From contig JAFDXY010000016.1 of the NCBI GenBank assembly GCA_018267725.1, positions 1 through 64,000 of the forward strand: a stretch of DNA of 64,000 bases, given 5' to 3'. The position numbers and the translations under genes were made by a program. Numbering within the stretch: position 1 is the stretch's first letter; every line of letters begins with the position of its first letter. Below, piece after piece: positions 46,514-56,690 of the stretch. The notes beneath the pieces were generated by a model. The model saw only the letters and a list, made by a program, of their open reading frames with translations. It was not told where the DNA came from and made no database searches. This DNA is from Bacteroidota bacterium. GTDB lineage: Bacteria > Bacteroidota > Bacteroidia > Chitinophagales > Chitinophagaceae.

Positions 46514-49258
46514 ATGAAGGACTTTTCGTACATTACTAATTCACATCCCTCTTTTATAGAAAATTTGTATAAAGAGTTTGTGGTCAATCCATCTGCAATA
46601 GACCCTGATTTAAGAAAGTTTTTTGAAGGTTTCGATTTTGCTGTAAGCAATGTTGCCAATGGCAAAACTACAACCTCAGTTGCAACTTCAACCTTAAGCT
46701 CAACTGATTGGCTAAAAGAAATAAGTGTATATAGAATGATTTTGGGTTATAGAAACAAAGGTCATTTAATTGCAACAACCAACCCAATTAGAGAAAGAAA
46801 AGACAGGCACGCCAATTTAAATCTTGAATTTTTTGGTTTTACCGATGCCGATTTAGATAAAGAATTTGAGGCAGGAAGTTTATTAGGTTTAGGAAAAACT
46901 ACACTTCGCAATATTCAAACACACCTTAAAAAATCTTATGCCACTAATATTGGTATAGAATATAAATATATAAGCGACCAACAAAAAATAGATTGGCTTA
47001 CCAAAGCAATGGAACAAAAGGTGCATGAGCCTTTACCATTAAATAAAAAGAAGCGAATTTTAGAGAAACTGAACCAAGGTGTAATGTTCGAAAAATTTCT
47101 TCACACAAAATACGTTGGTCAAAAAAGATTTTCATTAGAAGGCGGAGAAACAACCATTGCAGCTTTAGATGCTATAATAAATATTGCAGCAAATGATAAT
47201 GTTGAAGAAGTAGTTATTGGTATGGCACACAGAGGCAGATTAAATGTGTTAGCCAACATTATGGGAAAAACTTACGAGCAAATTTTTAGTGAGTTTGAAG
47301 GCACTGCAAAAGTAGATCAAACAATGGGCAGCGGAGATGTAAAATACCACATGGGTTATGGAAGTGAGGTTACAACTTTTAATGATAAACATATTCATTT
47401 AAAACTAATGCCCAACCCATCGCATTTAGAAGCGGTAGATCCTGTGGTGTTGGGTTTTGCAAGAAGTAAAGCAGATGTTTTATACAATAGCAATTACGAT
47501 AAAATTCTTCCAATATTAATTCATGGAGATGCTTCGGTTGCAGGGCAAGGAATTGTATATGAAATTTTACAAATGAGTAATTTAAAAGGTTATTACACCG
47601 GTGGAACTATTCATTTTGTAATAAATAATCAAATTGGTTTTACAACAGATTTTGATGATGCACGCAGTAGCGATTATTGCACATCTGCCGCAGCTATGAT
47701 TCAAGCTCCGGTATTACATGTAAATGGAGATGATGCAGAAGCGGTAATTAAATGCTCTGAAATTGCAACACAATATCGTCAAGAATTTAATAGCGATATT
47801 TTTATTGATATGGTTTGTTATCGCCGCCATGGGCATAATGAAGGCGATGACCCCAAATACACACAACCACAATTGTATGCTTTAATTGATAAACACCCTA
47901 ATCCACGCGAAGTATATACAAAATATTTAATAGAACATGGCGAGGCAGATGCTCAAGAATTAGCCAAAGAAATGGAGAAAAAATTCTGGGGAGATTTGCA
48001 AGAACGTTTAGATGAAGTAAAACAAAATCCACTTCCTTATAATTATCAATCGCCGGAATTAGCATGGAAAAAATTAAGAAAAGCAACAACTGAAGATTTT
48101 TTAAAATCTCCCGAAACTGCTGTTACAGAAGAAAAGTTAAGAAATTTATTTAAAGGAATAATGAGCTGGCCTACAGATTTTCATCCTTTAAAAAAGATAG
48201 AAAAATTATTACACGATAAAATAAAACTTTTAGAAACAGAACAAAAAATAGATTGGGCAACAGCCGAACTTTTAGCTTACGCCTCAATTATTACCGAAGG
48301 TAAAGTAGTAAGAATGAGTGGGCAAGATGTAAAGCGAGGCACATTTAGTCACCGCCATGCAGTATTAAGAGATGAAGTAACTAACAAAGGGTACAATCGG
48401 TTAAAAGATTTACAAGACGAACAACAAAAATTTCGTATATATAATTCTTTACTTAGTGAATATGGTGTATTAGGTTTTGAATATGGTTATGCAATGGCAA
48501 ATCCAGATTCGTTAGTATTATGGGAAGCACAGTTTGGAGATTTTAGTAACGGTGCACAAACAATGATAGATCAATTTATTAGTGCAGGCGAGCAAAAATG
48601 GCAACGCATGAATGGTATTGTAATGCTGCTGCCACACGGTTATGAAGGTCAAGGTCCAGAACATAGCAGTGCAAGAATGGAAAGATTTTTACAAGTATGT
48701 GCCGAACTAAATTTAGTAATTACCAATATTACAAGTGCTGCTAATTTGTTTCATGCATTAAGAAGACAAGTTGCTTGGCCTTTTCGTAAACCAATGATAA
48801 ATTTTTCGCCCAAAGCATATTTGCGTTATGCTGGAAGCTATAGTTATATTAATGAATTTACGCAAGGCGGTTTTAAAGAAGTGATAGATGATGTAGCTGT
48901 TGAAGATAGTAATACAATAAAAAAAGTATTGTTCTGCTCTGGTAAAATTGCTTTTGAATTAATTGAAAAACAACAAAAAGAAAATAGAAAAGATATTGCA
49001 GTTGTAAGGGTAGAACAACTATATCCTTTACCACAAAATCAGTTAGATGTATTGTATAAAAAATATAATAAAGCAACTTGGTTTTGGATACAAGAAGAAC
49101 CATTAAATATGGGTGCAGCATCGTTTTTAAAAATGAATTTGAAAAATATAAACTTTGGTATTATTAGCCGAAATGCAAGTGCAGCAACAGCTACAGGCTA
49201 TGCAAAAATACATGCACAAGAACAGGCAGAAATTTTAAACACTGCATTTGGTATTTGA
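46514..49258 (+). CDS. sucA: 2-oxoglutarate dehydrogenase E1 component
   Basis: A 914-residue thiamine-diphosphate enzyme that decarboxylates 2-oxoglutarate in the TCA cycle. The N-terminal lipoyl-synthase-docking segment (NSHPSFIENLYKEF), GMAHRGRLNVLAN, the ThDP region GDASVAGQG, HRHGHNEGDDP and the C-terminal transketolase-like LPHGYEGQGPEHSSAR are all present. The family N-terminus supports ATG 46514; the frame also has a TTG at 46478, which I reject. sucB follows 90 bases later. Confidence 0.97.
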   Translation: MKDFSYITNSHPSFIENLYKEFVVNPSAIDPDLRKFFEGFDFAVSNVANGKTTTSVATSTLSSTDWLKEISVYRMILGYRNKGHLIATTNPIRERKDRHANLNLEFFGFTDADLDKEFEAGSLLGLGKTTLRNIQTHLKKSYATNIGIEYKYISDQQKIDWLTKAMEQKVHEPLPLNKKKRILEKLNQGVMFEKFLHTKYVGQKRFSLEGGETTIAALDAIINIAANDNVEEVVIGMAHRGRLNVLANIMGKTYEQIFSEFEGTAKVDQTMGSGDVKYHMGYGSEVTTFNDKHIHLKLMPNPSHLEAVDPVVLGFARSKADVLYNSNYDKILPILIHGDASVAGQGIVYEILQMSNLKGYYTGGTIHFVINNQIGFTTDFDDARSSDYCTSAAAMIQAPVLHVNGDDAEAVIKCSEIATQYRQEFNSDIFIDMVCYRRHGHNEGDDPKYTQPQLYALIDKHPNPREVYTKYLIEHGEADAQELAKEMEKKFWGDLQERLDEVKQNPLPYNYQSPELAWKKLRKATTEDFLKSPETAVTEEKLRNLFKGIMSWPTDFHPLKKIEKLLHDKIKLLETEQKIDWATAELLAYASIITEGKVVRMSGQDVKRGTFSHRHAVLRDEVTNKGYNRLKDLQDEQQKFRIYNSLLSEYGVLGFEYGYAMANPDSLVLWEAQFGDFSNGAQTMIDQFISAGEQKWQRMNGIVMLLPHGYEGQGPEHSSARMERFLQVCAELNLVITNITSAANLFHALRRQVAWPFRKPMINFSPKAYLRYAGSYSYINEFTQGGFKEVIDDVAVEDSNTIKKVLFCSGKIAFELIEKQQKENRKDIAVVRVEQLYPLPQNQLDVLYKKYNKATWFWIQEEPLNMGAASFLKMNLKNINFGIISRNASAATATGYAKIHAQEQAEILNTAFGI

Positions 49259-49348
49259 TGAATAGCGAACAAAACGTAAAAGAGTGCGACGCAACTAAAG
49301 TTTAATTAATATAATAAAGTTGATAACAACAAATTAGAAATATTTTTT

Positions 49349-50575
49349 ATGATTGAAATTAAAGTTCCATCGGTTGGAGAATCAATAAGTGAAGTAACAC
49401 TTTTAAAGTGGACTAAAAAAGAAGGCAGTTATGTAGAACGCGATGAAGTAATTGCCGAATTAGAAAGTGAAAAAGCAACTTTTGAAGTAAACGCAGAACA
49501 AAGCGGTGTATTAAAGCAATTGGTTAATGAAGGTGATACCATTGCTATTGGAAGCATTTTAGCACAAATAGATGAAACTGCTGCAAAACCTGCTTCAACC
49601 GCTAAAACACAAGATGCAACTGAAGTAAAAATAGAAACTCCAAAACCTGCAACTTCTCAGGCTTCGGTAACTGCTGTTGCAAATGATGTTAAAGCAACAC
49701 CTGTTGCAAGTGCAATTATTGCAGATAAAAAAGTAGATGTAAATAAAATTGAAGCAAGTGGTTTTGGCGGAAAAATATTGAAGCATGATGTGTTAGATGC
49801 TCTAACAAATCCAGGTAAAAAAGCTTTTGCGGGTGCAGCATTATTTAGCAGAAATGTACGCAAAGAAAGAATGAGCAATTTGCGTAAAACTATAAGTAGA
49901 AGATTGGTTGAAGCAAAAAATACAACAGCCATGTTAACCACTTTTAATGAGGTTGATATGACTGCAATAATGGAAATAAGAAAAACGAATAAAGATAAAT
50001 TTAAAGAAACTCATGGCGTAAACTTAGGCTTTATGAGCTTCTTTACAAAAGCTTGTGCTATTGCGTTAAGTGAGTGGCCAACTGTAAATGCTTATATTGA
50101 TGGAGATGAATTATTGTATCATGATTATGCAGATATTTCTATTGCCGTAAGTACACCAAGAGGTTTAACCGTGCCTGTAATTAGAAATGTAGAAAGTTTA
50201 AGCATGGCAGATATTGAAAAGAAAGTAATTGAATTAGCAACAAAAGCAAGAGACAGTAAATTAACTGCCGATGAATTAACTGGCGGAACTTTTACCATTA
50301 CCAACGGCGGTGTATTTGGAAGTTTAATGAGTACACCTATTATTAATATTCCGCAGAGTGCTATTTTAGGTATGCACAAAATTCAAGAAAGGCCAATGGC
50401 TATAAATGGTAAAGTAGAAATAAAACCTATGATGTACTTGGCTTTAAGCTACGACCATAGAATAATTGACGGAAGAGAAAGTGTAAGTTTTTTGGTTAGA
50501 GTAAAAGAGTTATTAGAAAATCCTGCATTGCTTTTAATAGGAAAAGATCCTGTAAAAACTTTGTTAGAACTATAA
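49349..50575 (+). CDS. sucB: Dihydrolipoyllysine-residue succinyltransferase (E2)
   Basis: A 408-residue E2 of the 2-oxoglutarate dehydrogenase complex. One N-terminal lipoyl domain with Lys42 in [11 protein letters not shown], an Ala/Pro/Lys-rich linker, a short peripheral-subunit-binding region (about 125-155, [16 protein letters not shown]) and the catalytic acyltransferase domain ending [13 protein letters not shown] with its catalytic His. It forms one operon with sucA, and E3 is supplied by lpd at 4.2 kb. Confidence 0.97.
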   Translation: MIEIKVPSVGESISEVTLLKWTKKEGSYVERDEVIAELESEKATFEVNAEQSGVLKQLVNEGDTIAIGSILAQIDETAAKPASTAKTQDATEVKIETPKPATSQASVTAVANDVKATPVASAIIADKKVDVNKIEASGFGGKILKHDVLDALTNPGKKAFAGAALFSRNVRKERMSNLRKTISRRLVEAKNTTAMLTTFNEVDMTAIMEIRKTNKDKFKETHGVNLGFMSFFTKACAIALSEWPTVNAYIDGDELLYHDYADISIAVSTPRGLTVPVIRNVESLSMADIEKKVIELATKARDSKLTADELTGGTFTITNGGVFGSLMSTPIINIPQSAILGMHKIQERPMAINGKVEIKPMMYLALSYDHRIIDGRESVSFLVRVKELLENPALLLIGKDPVKTLLEL

Positions 50576-50595
50576 TTAATTTTATTAATATGTTT

Positions 50596-50636
50596 AAACG
50601 GCGTGCATAAAATTTTTGTGTACGCTGTTTTGTTTT
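50596..50636 (+). terminator. Terminator after sucB
   Basis: 13-bp stem (50596-50608 with 50618-50630) containing three G-T pairs, followed by a T-rich tail. Confidence 0.65.
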
Positions 50637-50646
50637 AAATTGCTTT

Positions 50647-51873
50647 GTGTCATTCATTCAACAACATATACTTACTACTCAAAAAATTATTGAGCAATAC
50701 AAAGGAGAAATTCCTTTAGCAGCTTATTTAAAAAATTATTTTTCTCAACATAAAAAATTTGGCAGCAGAGATAGAAAACAAATTGCCAACTTATGTTTTA
50801 ATTATTACAGATTAGGTAATGCAGCTAATAAAATTCTGTTTCAAGAAAAAATAAAAATCGCTTTGTTTTTATGTAATGAAATAATTAAACCTGAATGGAA
50901 TATTTTGTTTGATGATAATTGGAAAACCAATTGGGTAAAGAGTTTGCAGCAACGCATAAATTTTGTTCAAAAACAATTTTCTGATTTTTGTATTGAAGAT
51001 ATTTTTTGTTTTACAAATGAATTAAGTGATGATATTGATATAAATACTTTTATAAATTCTCATCTTACTCAACCCGATTTGTTTTTACGTATTCGCCCTA
51101 ATAAAGAAAAAAATGTTTTACAAAAATTGAATGAGCATAATATTTCGTTCAATCAATTAACTAATAATTGTTTGGCATTACCCAATGCAAGTAAAATTGA
51201 AAGCATTGTAAATATTGACGAAGAAGTTGTTGTGCAAGATTACTCATCTCAAAGGGTAGGGGCATTACTTCAATTAATAACTTTAAATTACAAACCTATA
51301 TCTGTTTGGGATTGTTGTGCAGCAAGCGGCGGAAAATCTATTTTAGTAAAAGATGTTTTTCAAAATATTAATTTAACAGTAAGCGATGTAAGACAATCTA
51401 TTCTTCAAAATTTACAAAAACGTTTTGCAAAAGCAGGCATAAAAAATTATCATTCGTTTGTGGCAGATTTATCAATCGTAAATCGTAAACCGTTAAACGT
51501 GAATAAAAAAAATTCACTACTTACTACTCACTACTCACAATATGATTTAATCATTTGCGATGCACCTTGCAGCGGTAGTGGCACATGGGGCAGAACACCC
51601 GAACAACTACTTTTCTTTACAAAAGAAAAAATAGAAAATTATGCAACGCTTCAAAAACAAATTGTAAGTAATGCAATAAATTATGTAAAAGAAAACGGTT
51701 ATTTCTTATACATAACTTGTTCTGTATTTAAAAAAGAAAATGAAGAAGTTGCTAATTTTTTGAAAGAAAAATTTGAACTTTCATTAATTGAGATGCAATT
51801 AATAAAAGGTTACAACAATAAAGCAGATACAATGTTTGCAGCATTGTTTTGTAAGAATAAAAAGAATAATTAA
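50647..51873 (+). CDS. RsmB-type RNA cytosine-C5 methyltransferase
   Basis: A 408-residue RsmB/NOP-family enzyme that methylates cytosine in rRNA or tRNA. An N-terminal NusB-like helical part (about 1-130) precedes the methyltransferase domain: SAM motif CAASGGKS (224-231), catalytic-loop DAPCSGSGTWGR with Cys308, and the second Cys in ITCSVFKKENEE. Residues about 277-298 are an extra segment encoded by simple repeats and are not expected from the family. GTG 50647 is the only suitable start. The exact target base is unknown. Confidence 0.9.
   Translation: MSFIQQHILTTQKIIEQYKGEIPLAAYLKNYFSQHKKFGSRDRKQIANLCFNYYRLGNAANKILFQEKIKIALFLCNEIIKPEWNILFDDNWKTNWVKSLQQRINFVQKQFSDFCIEDIFCFTNELSDDIDINTFINSHLTQPDLFLRIRPNKEKNVLQKLNEHNISFNQLTNNCLALPNASKIESIVNIDEEVVVQDYSSQRVGALLQLITLNYKPISVWDCCAASGGKSILVKDVFQNINLTVSDVRQSILQNLQKRFAKAGIKNYHSFVADLSIVNRKPLNVNKKNSLLTTHYSQYDLIICDAPCSGSGTWGRTPEQLLFFTKEKIENYATLQKQIVSNAINYVKENGYFLYITCSVFKKENEEVANFLKEKFELSLIEMQLIKGYNNKADTMFAALFCKNKKNN
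51474..51540 (+). repeat. In-frame repeat insertion in the RsmB-type gene
   Basis: Contains ATCGTAA twice in tandem, a hairpin GTGAAT (51499-51504)/ATTCAC (51512-51517), and ACTACT/ACTCAC triplet-like repeats. It lies exactly between the VADLS and YDLIICDAPCSG segments of the protein. Confidence 0.7.
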
Positions 51874-51892
51874 TTGCTCTTTATTAAAAAAA

Positions 51893-54800
51893 TTATTTCC
51901 AATCTCCGTACAAAACAAATGCTCCCCAATAAAACGGATGTACATACTTGGGGTCTTTGCTTAAAGTTTCTTGTGCTTTTCTTAATGCATCGGCTTTGCC
52001 CATTGTTTGCAAATTTTTATAAAACTCTTTCATTAAAATACTGGTAGCATTATCATCAACACTCCATAAAGAGGCAACTACACTTTTTACATTGTTAATT
52101 AAAAACGAATTGGCAGGAGATACATACCAACCTTTTTTTAATTCTTGCGATATGGCAGTTTCACAAGCTGATAGTGTAACTAATTCGCAGTTATCAATAT
52201 CTAAAGTTTTTACTTCTTCAATAGTTAGTTTACCATCATCATTATTATCAGATGCAAATTTTAAGTAAGAGTTTTTAAAATCGGTATAATCTAAAATACC
52301 ATGCGTAGCAAAATGTACATATTTATTTTTTGTTAAACTGTTTTTTGCTTTTTCTTCTGTGGCGGCTTCTTCGGTATATACGGTTGCTTTAGTAATAATT
52401 TTTCCTATTTCTGTTACTTCTGTTTTTGCACTTGGTAAACTTTTATCCGGGTTACCAAATGCAGTAAACGATGCAAAGTTTTTTTCGCTGTTACTGTTAT
52501 CTAAAAATATATCTAACTTACTTGTATAAAATATGCTGTAATCTTCTACTAAAAAATGAAAAGAACTATCAGGCATTCTTTGCCCTAAGCATTGAAAAGG
52601 AATATTGGTTAATCTTCCGTTGGGTATAATGCAAAGTTTCTTTTTGTCTTTAATATCCAGCAATACATCTTTAATTAATAAGTTGTATAATTTTTCTGAT
52701 GTTTCTGTAAAAGTTACGCCTGTAATGGGTTTCCGTTCACGCAATACGGTTGAACGTAATTGTAAAGTGCTTGTACCCGATGATTTTCCCGGAACATTTA
52801 ATAAACCTATGTATTGCGTAATAGTTGTGTTTATATCTTCTTTCATATCAATTACTTTAATGCCAATTTTTTCGTTGGTAACAGAAAAAATAAGTAATTG
52901 ATTATCGTTTATTAAGTATAACAATGCAGCTGCATCTGCCGGAAGTTTGCTTTTATATTTTTTAAATTCTTCAGGATTAGCATTCTTTTTAAAATACTCT
53001 GAAAGGTCTGGATAGGTTTCAATTAATTTTTGTATATAATTCAAATATTCGCTTGCAACAATTTCTCTTTTTTTATTAAGTGATGCAATTTGTTGTGCGT
53101 TTTGTTGTGTATTGTTTTTAGATTGCAAATCGGTAATACTTTTTTCAATTGCATTTTGTTGTTGTAATAAAGCAGAAGCTTTGTTTACGGCATTTTGTTT
53201 TTCTTTATCGTTACTGTTTACGGTTATGGTACCAATTTTATCTTTTAAGGCAGCGTTACTGCTTTTGTTGGCATAAAACCATGCTTCTTCTGTTTTGTTG
53301 TTTGCTGCCAAAGCTGCTACTAACTTACTGTATAAATTAACTTTCTTTTCATCTTGCGAATATTTTTTCTTGGCACTTTCTCCACCATATAAATTATTGG
53401 TATTTTTTTCAACCAACTCTACTGCTTTTTTAAAATAAGTTATAGCACTGTCTGGTTTGTTATTGTTGTAATGATATAAACCTAATTCGTACAAGGCTTC
53501 CCAGTTTAATTTAGTAATATTAAATTGTGTACTAATGTTTGCGGCTGTTATTAAATTATTGTAAGCCTGTTCATTTTTTGTTAGGGCACTATAAGTTTTT
53601 CCTAAGTAAATAGAAGATTCTACTATTCTTTCTGTTTCATTATTTTTTACACCAATTTCTTTGGTAGAGGTTAAATATTTTTCTGCATTATTATATTGAT
53701 TTATTGTGTAATATAATTTACCCAATACCAAAGTAGTGGCACATGCTAATCTGTTTAATTGTTTTGATTGAATAAGTGGAAGTAACTCTAATAATTGCTT
53801 TTCTGCTTCTTTATATTGCTTTAAATAAAACTTACACTCGGCTATGTTTACATTAATTAAAAGATAAGTTTCATCTATAATACCGGGAGTTAGTTTTTTT
53901 TCTGCTTCAATAAAAGCTGCCAATGCTTTTTCATAATCGGCTTGCAAATAATATACATTGCCAATATTATTAATAGAAGTAGCTCTTGCAAATTCCATTT
54001 TTTCTAAAGTGTAAATAGAATCTGCAGTTGTGTATGCAGCAACACTTTTTGCATACTCTCCTTGTGTGCTATATAAAATTCCTTTTGTTATGTAACCATC
54101 TGCTAAAGAGGAATTGCTACCTGTGGTTGTATATAATTGCATAGCACTATCGTTAGTAGCAAAGCCTTTATTAATTTCACCTTGTAATTGATATAAATAA
54201 GAAAGTGCATTTAATCCATCGGCTTTTAATAATTTGTTTGAAATACTTTCGGCAATGGCAATAGATTGTTTGTATTTTTTTTCTGCAACATCAAAATTTC
54301 CCTTTGAAATATACAAATTAGCAATATTATTTATATTTTTTATGTATTCTGTTTTATTGCCAATAGAATCGTAAATCTGCATTGCTTTATCGTAATGCTG
54401 TTCTGCCTTAGTAAAATCTAATTGCCAATAAGCAATATTGCCCATACTATTATATAAAAAACCAATATCTTCTTTACTGCTTATTTTATTACTTATTGCT
54501 ACTGCTTGATTAAGATAATTGGAAGATGCAGCAAAATGATAATTGCGAGATTCTAAAGTGCCAAGGTTAAGCAAACAATAAAACTGATTTACAATATCTC
54601 CCTCACTTTTACTTAATTCTAAACATTGTTTATAATATTTTTTGGCAGCACTACTATCGTACGAGAAGTAAGCCCCTGCAATATTTGAAAGCGAATTAAT
54701 TAATTGTTTTTTTGAGTTGAGCGATTTAGCGTATCCGTAGGCTTTATTATAATATTCAACTGCTTTGGTGTAGTTTTTATCGTTCTTATAAACATCACCC

Positions 54801-56665
54801 ACATTATTAAAATTATTAATGATAGATGAACTGTCTTTAATTACGGCATAATAATTTGCAGAAGAATCATAAGCATCTAATGCTTTTGTTTTTTCTCCGG
54901 TTAGTTTAAATAAATCTCCCAGCTTTTCCCACGAAAAAGCTATTCTTGAATTGTTGTTTGCAACTTTGCCATATTGTATAGCTTCTTTATGTGAAGCAAT
55001 GGCTTCGTTATACTTTCCTAAATTCCATAAAGATTGGCCAAGCATTGATTTTGAATAGCTTGCATTGTTGTAATCATTTTCTTGTATTAAGGTTGTAAAT
55101 GTTTTTGTATATATATCAATGCTTTTGTTATAGTTACCTAACTTAAAGTTTGAGTAACCAATTCTGTTGGTAATAATTGCTTCCAATTTTTTCTTTCCAA
55201 AGTTTTTATATATAGCAACAGAAGAATCAAAATAAGGAAGAGCTTCTTTGTATAGACCTTGGTTATTGTAGGTTAAACCAATATACTCATAACTAACTGC
55301 TAAATCGTTTTTAGATTGAAAGGTATTAATTGATTTACTTATTTGAATTGCTTTGATAAAATTTGTTAACGCATCTTTATAATTACCTGCATCATAATCT
55401 ATCCAACCTGCATAATCATAACGTTTACGTAAATTAAAATTATAAGTTGATGCATCAATTAATGGTTTTAATTCTTCTAATCTTTTTTCAACTATGGCAA
55501 TTGCTTTTCTACCTTCATTATATTTTGAAATTTTATAGAAACAATATATTTTTTTAAAATGAGCTTGTATTTCTATATTATAGTTTTTACAAAGTGTTGC
55601 CAGTTTTATACTTTCATCACATAACGGAATTGCTTCTGTATATTTTTCCTGATTTTGATACCACTCTGCTTTGCATATTGCTAAGATTGCTTTGCCTGAA
55701 GTATCGTTAATGGCATTGGCAATTTCAAAACCAAAATCAAGAATATCTTTTGCTTTTGCAAATTCATCTGCAGCAATTAAATCAATAGACTCATCTCCTA
55801 AAGTAGTTATGGTACCTTCTTTTTTTATAGAAGCTTTATGTTCAAGTGCATATTTGGTAAAAGCAGTTTTATTGTTGCGTAAACTATATAATTCATCTTT
55901 TATTTCGTAAGCACTGGTTAAGCCTTTGTTTAAAACCCATGTGGCAAAGGTTTCACTTGATTTCCAAGTATAGCCAATATATTTACCTGGGTAAGATTTT
56001 ACAAATTGAAGAAAATGTTTTAAATCAGTTTCCTTTACATCTCTCATTACTTCCATTACACTTTTGCCTTTGTATCTTCCTGAGTCTATAATTTTATTTA
56101 CTTCATCAGTTGGTTTAAATAAATCTTTTAATGAAAAATAAACATCTTTAATATCTGCAATGATTAATTTATTTAAACTATCTTCTAAGTGTTTACTATC
56201 GTGTTGATAAATGTATGCAGGTGTTGTAAAATTTTTGTTATTCAAATCTTTAAACTGAATATTCATTGTGGCTAAATCAAAATAAAGACTATGATAATCT
56301 TTTTTAGGAATATTAATGTAGGCAGTTATTAAATCTCCTTCGCGTACAGAATCTTTTGATGAATATTTTTTGTTAAGCGTAATAATGGCACCACAAGTAT
56401 CTTTTCGTAAATAAATAATTCTAAAAAAACCAAGTTCTGCATAACCTTCTGTACCTGCATCTTTTCTATAAACACTACGAACTCTTCCTGTTGCGTTTAG
56501 TTTAAGCCCATCGTTGCTACCTGCATAAATTAATGCTAAGGTTGTATCGTTTGTAGTTAAAACATAAGAAATTTTGAAAGATATTTCTTTGCTTTCCATT
56601 GCTTGTTGTGCGTTGCTGTATTTAATTGCAAGTAATGTAATACAGAAAATAATTAGTTTTTTCAT
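51893..56665 (-). CDS. Exported TPR-CHAT protease
   Basis: A 1590-residue protein with a signal peptide (about 1-20, KYSNAQ). Order: a beta-rich domain (about 30-120), a helical region (about 130-330), about 19 tetratricopeptide repeats (about 335-1160; e.g. GKYNEAIASHKEAIQ, KNYTKAVEYYNKAYG), a coiled coil (about 1170-1250) and a C-terminal CHAT domain (about 1270-1590). The CHAT dyad is His1455 (HFATHG) and Cys1501 (SACETA). Between them lies a DxNxDGxLTxxE loop at 1473-1484 that matches the EF-hand consensus. CHAT domains are clan-CD proteases related to caspases. The gene starts 25 bases after the caspase gene, so they share a transcript. Probably periplasmic or secreted. Confidence 0.93.
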   Translation of the reverse strand: MKKLIIFCITLLAIKYSNAQQAMESKEISFKISYVLTTNDTTLALIYAGSNDGLKLNATGRVRSVYRKDAGTEGYAELGFFRIIYLRKDTCGAIITLNKKYSSKDSVREGDLITAYINIPKKDYHSLYFDLATMNIQFKDLNNKNFTTPAYIYQHDSKHLEDSLNKLIIADIKDVYFSLKDLFKPTDEVNKIIDSGRYKGKSVMEVMRDVKETDLKHFLQFVKSYPGKYIGYTWKSSETFATWVLNKGLTSAYEIKDELYSLRNNKTAFTKYALEHKASIKKEGTITTLGDESIDLIAADEFAKAKDILDFGFEIANAINDTSGKAILAICKAEWYQNQEKYTEAIPLCDESIKLATLCKNYNIEIQAHFKKIYCFYKISKYNEGRKAIAIVEKRLEELKPLIDASTYNFNLRKRYDYAGWIDYDAGNYKDALTNFIKAIQISKSINTFQSKNDLAVSYEYIGLTYNNQGLYKEALPYFDSSVAIYKNFGKKKLEAIITNRIGYSNFKLGNYNKSIDIYTKTFTTLIQENDYNNASYSKSMLGQSLWNLGKYNEAIASHKEAIQYGKVANNNSRIAFSWEKLGDLFKLTGEKTKALDAYDSSANYYAVIKDSSSIINNFNNVGDVYKNDKNYTKAVEYYNKAYGYAKSLNSKKQLINSLSNIAGAYFSYDSSAAKKYYKQCLELSKSEGDIVNQFYCLLNLGTLESRNYHFAASSNYLNQAVAISNKISSKEDIGFLYNSMGNIAYWQLDFTKAEQHYDKAMQIYDSIGNKTEYIKNINNIANLYISKGNFDVAEKKYKQSIAIAESISNKLLKADGLNALSYLYQLQGEINKGFATNDSAMQLYTTTGSNSSLADGYITKGILYSTQGEYAKSVAAYTTADSIYTLEKMEFARATSINNIGNVYYLQADYEKALAAFIEAEKKLTPGIIDETYLLINVNIAECKFYLKQYKEAEKQLLELLPLIQSKQLNRLACATTLVLGKLYYTINQYNNAEKYLTSTKEIGVKNNETERIVESSIYLGKTYSALTKNEQAYNNLITAANISTQFNITKLNWEALYELGLYHYNNNKPDSAITYFKKAVELVEKNTNNLYGGESAKKKYSQDEKKVNLYSKLVAALAANNKTEEAWFYANKSSNAALKDKIGTITVNSNDKEKQNAVNKASALLQQQNAIEKSITDLQSKNNTQQNAQQIASLNKKREIVASEYLNYIQKLIETYPDLSEYFKKNANPEEFKKYKSKLPADAAALLYLINDNQLLIFSVTNEKIGIKVIDMKEDINTTITQYIGLLNVPGKSSGTSTLQLRSTVLRERKPITGVTFTETSEKLYNLLIKDVLLDIKDKKKLCIIPNGRLTNIPFQCLGQRMPDSSFHFLVEDYSIFYTSKLDIFLDNSNSEKNFASFTAFGNPDKSLPSAKTEVTEIGKIITKATVYTEEAATEEKAKNSLTKNKYVHFATHGILDYTDFKNSYLKFASDNNDDGKLTIEEVKTLDIDNCELVTLSACETAISQELKKGWYVSPANSFLINNVKSVVASLWSVDDNATSILMKEFYKNLQTMGKADALRKAQETLSKDPKYVHPFYWGAFVLYGDWK

Positions 56666-56690
56666 ACAACTTTTTAAAGTATTTAATAAG

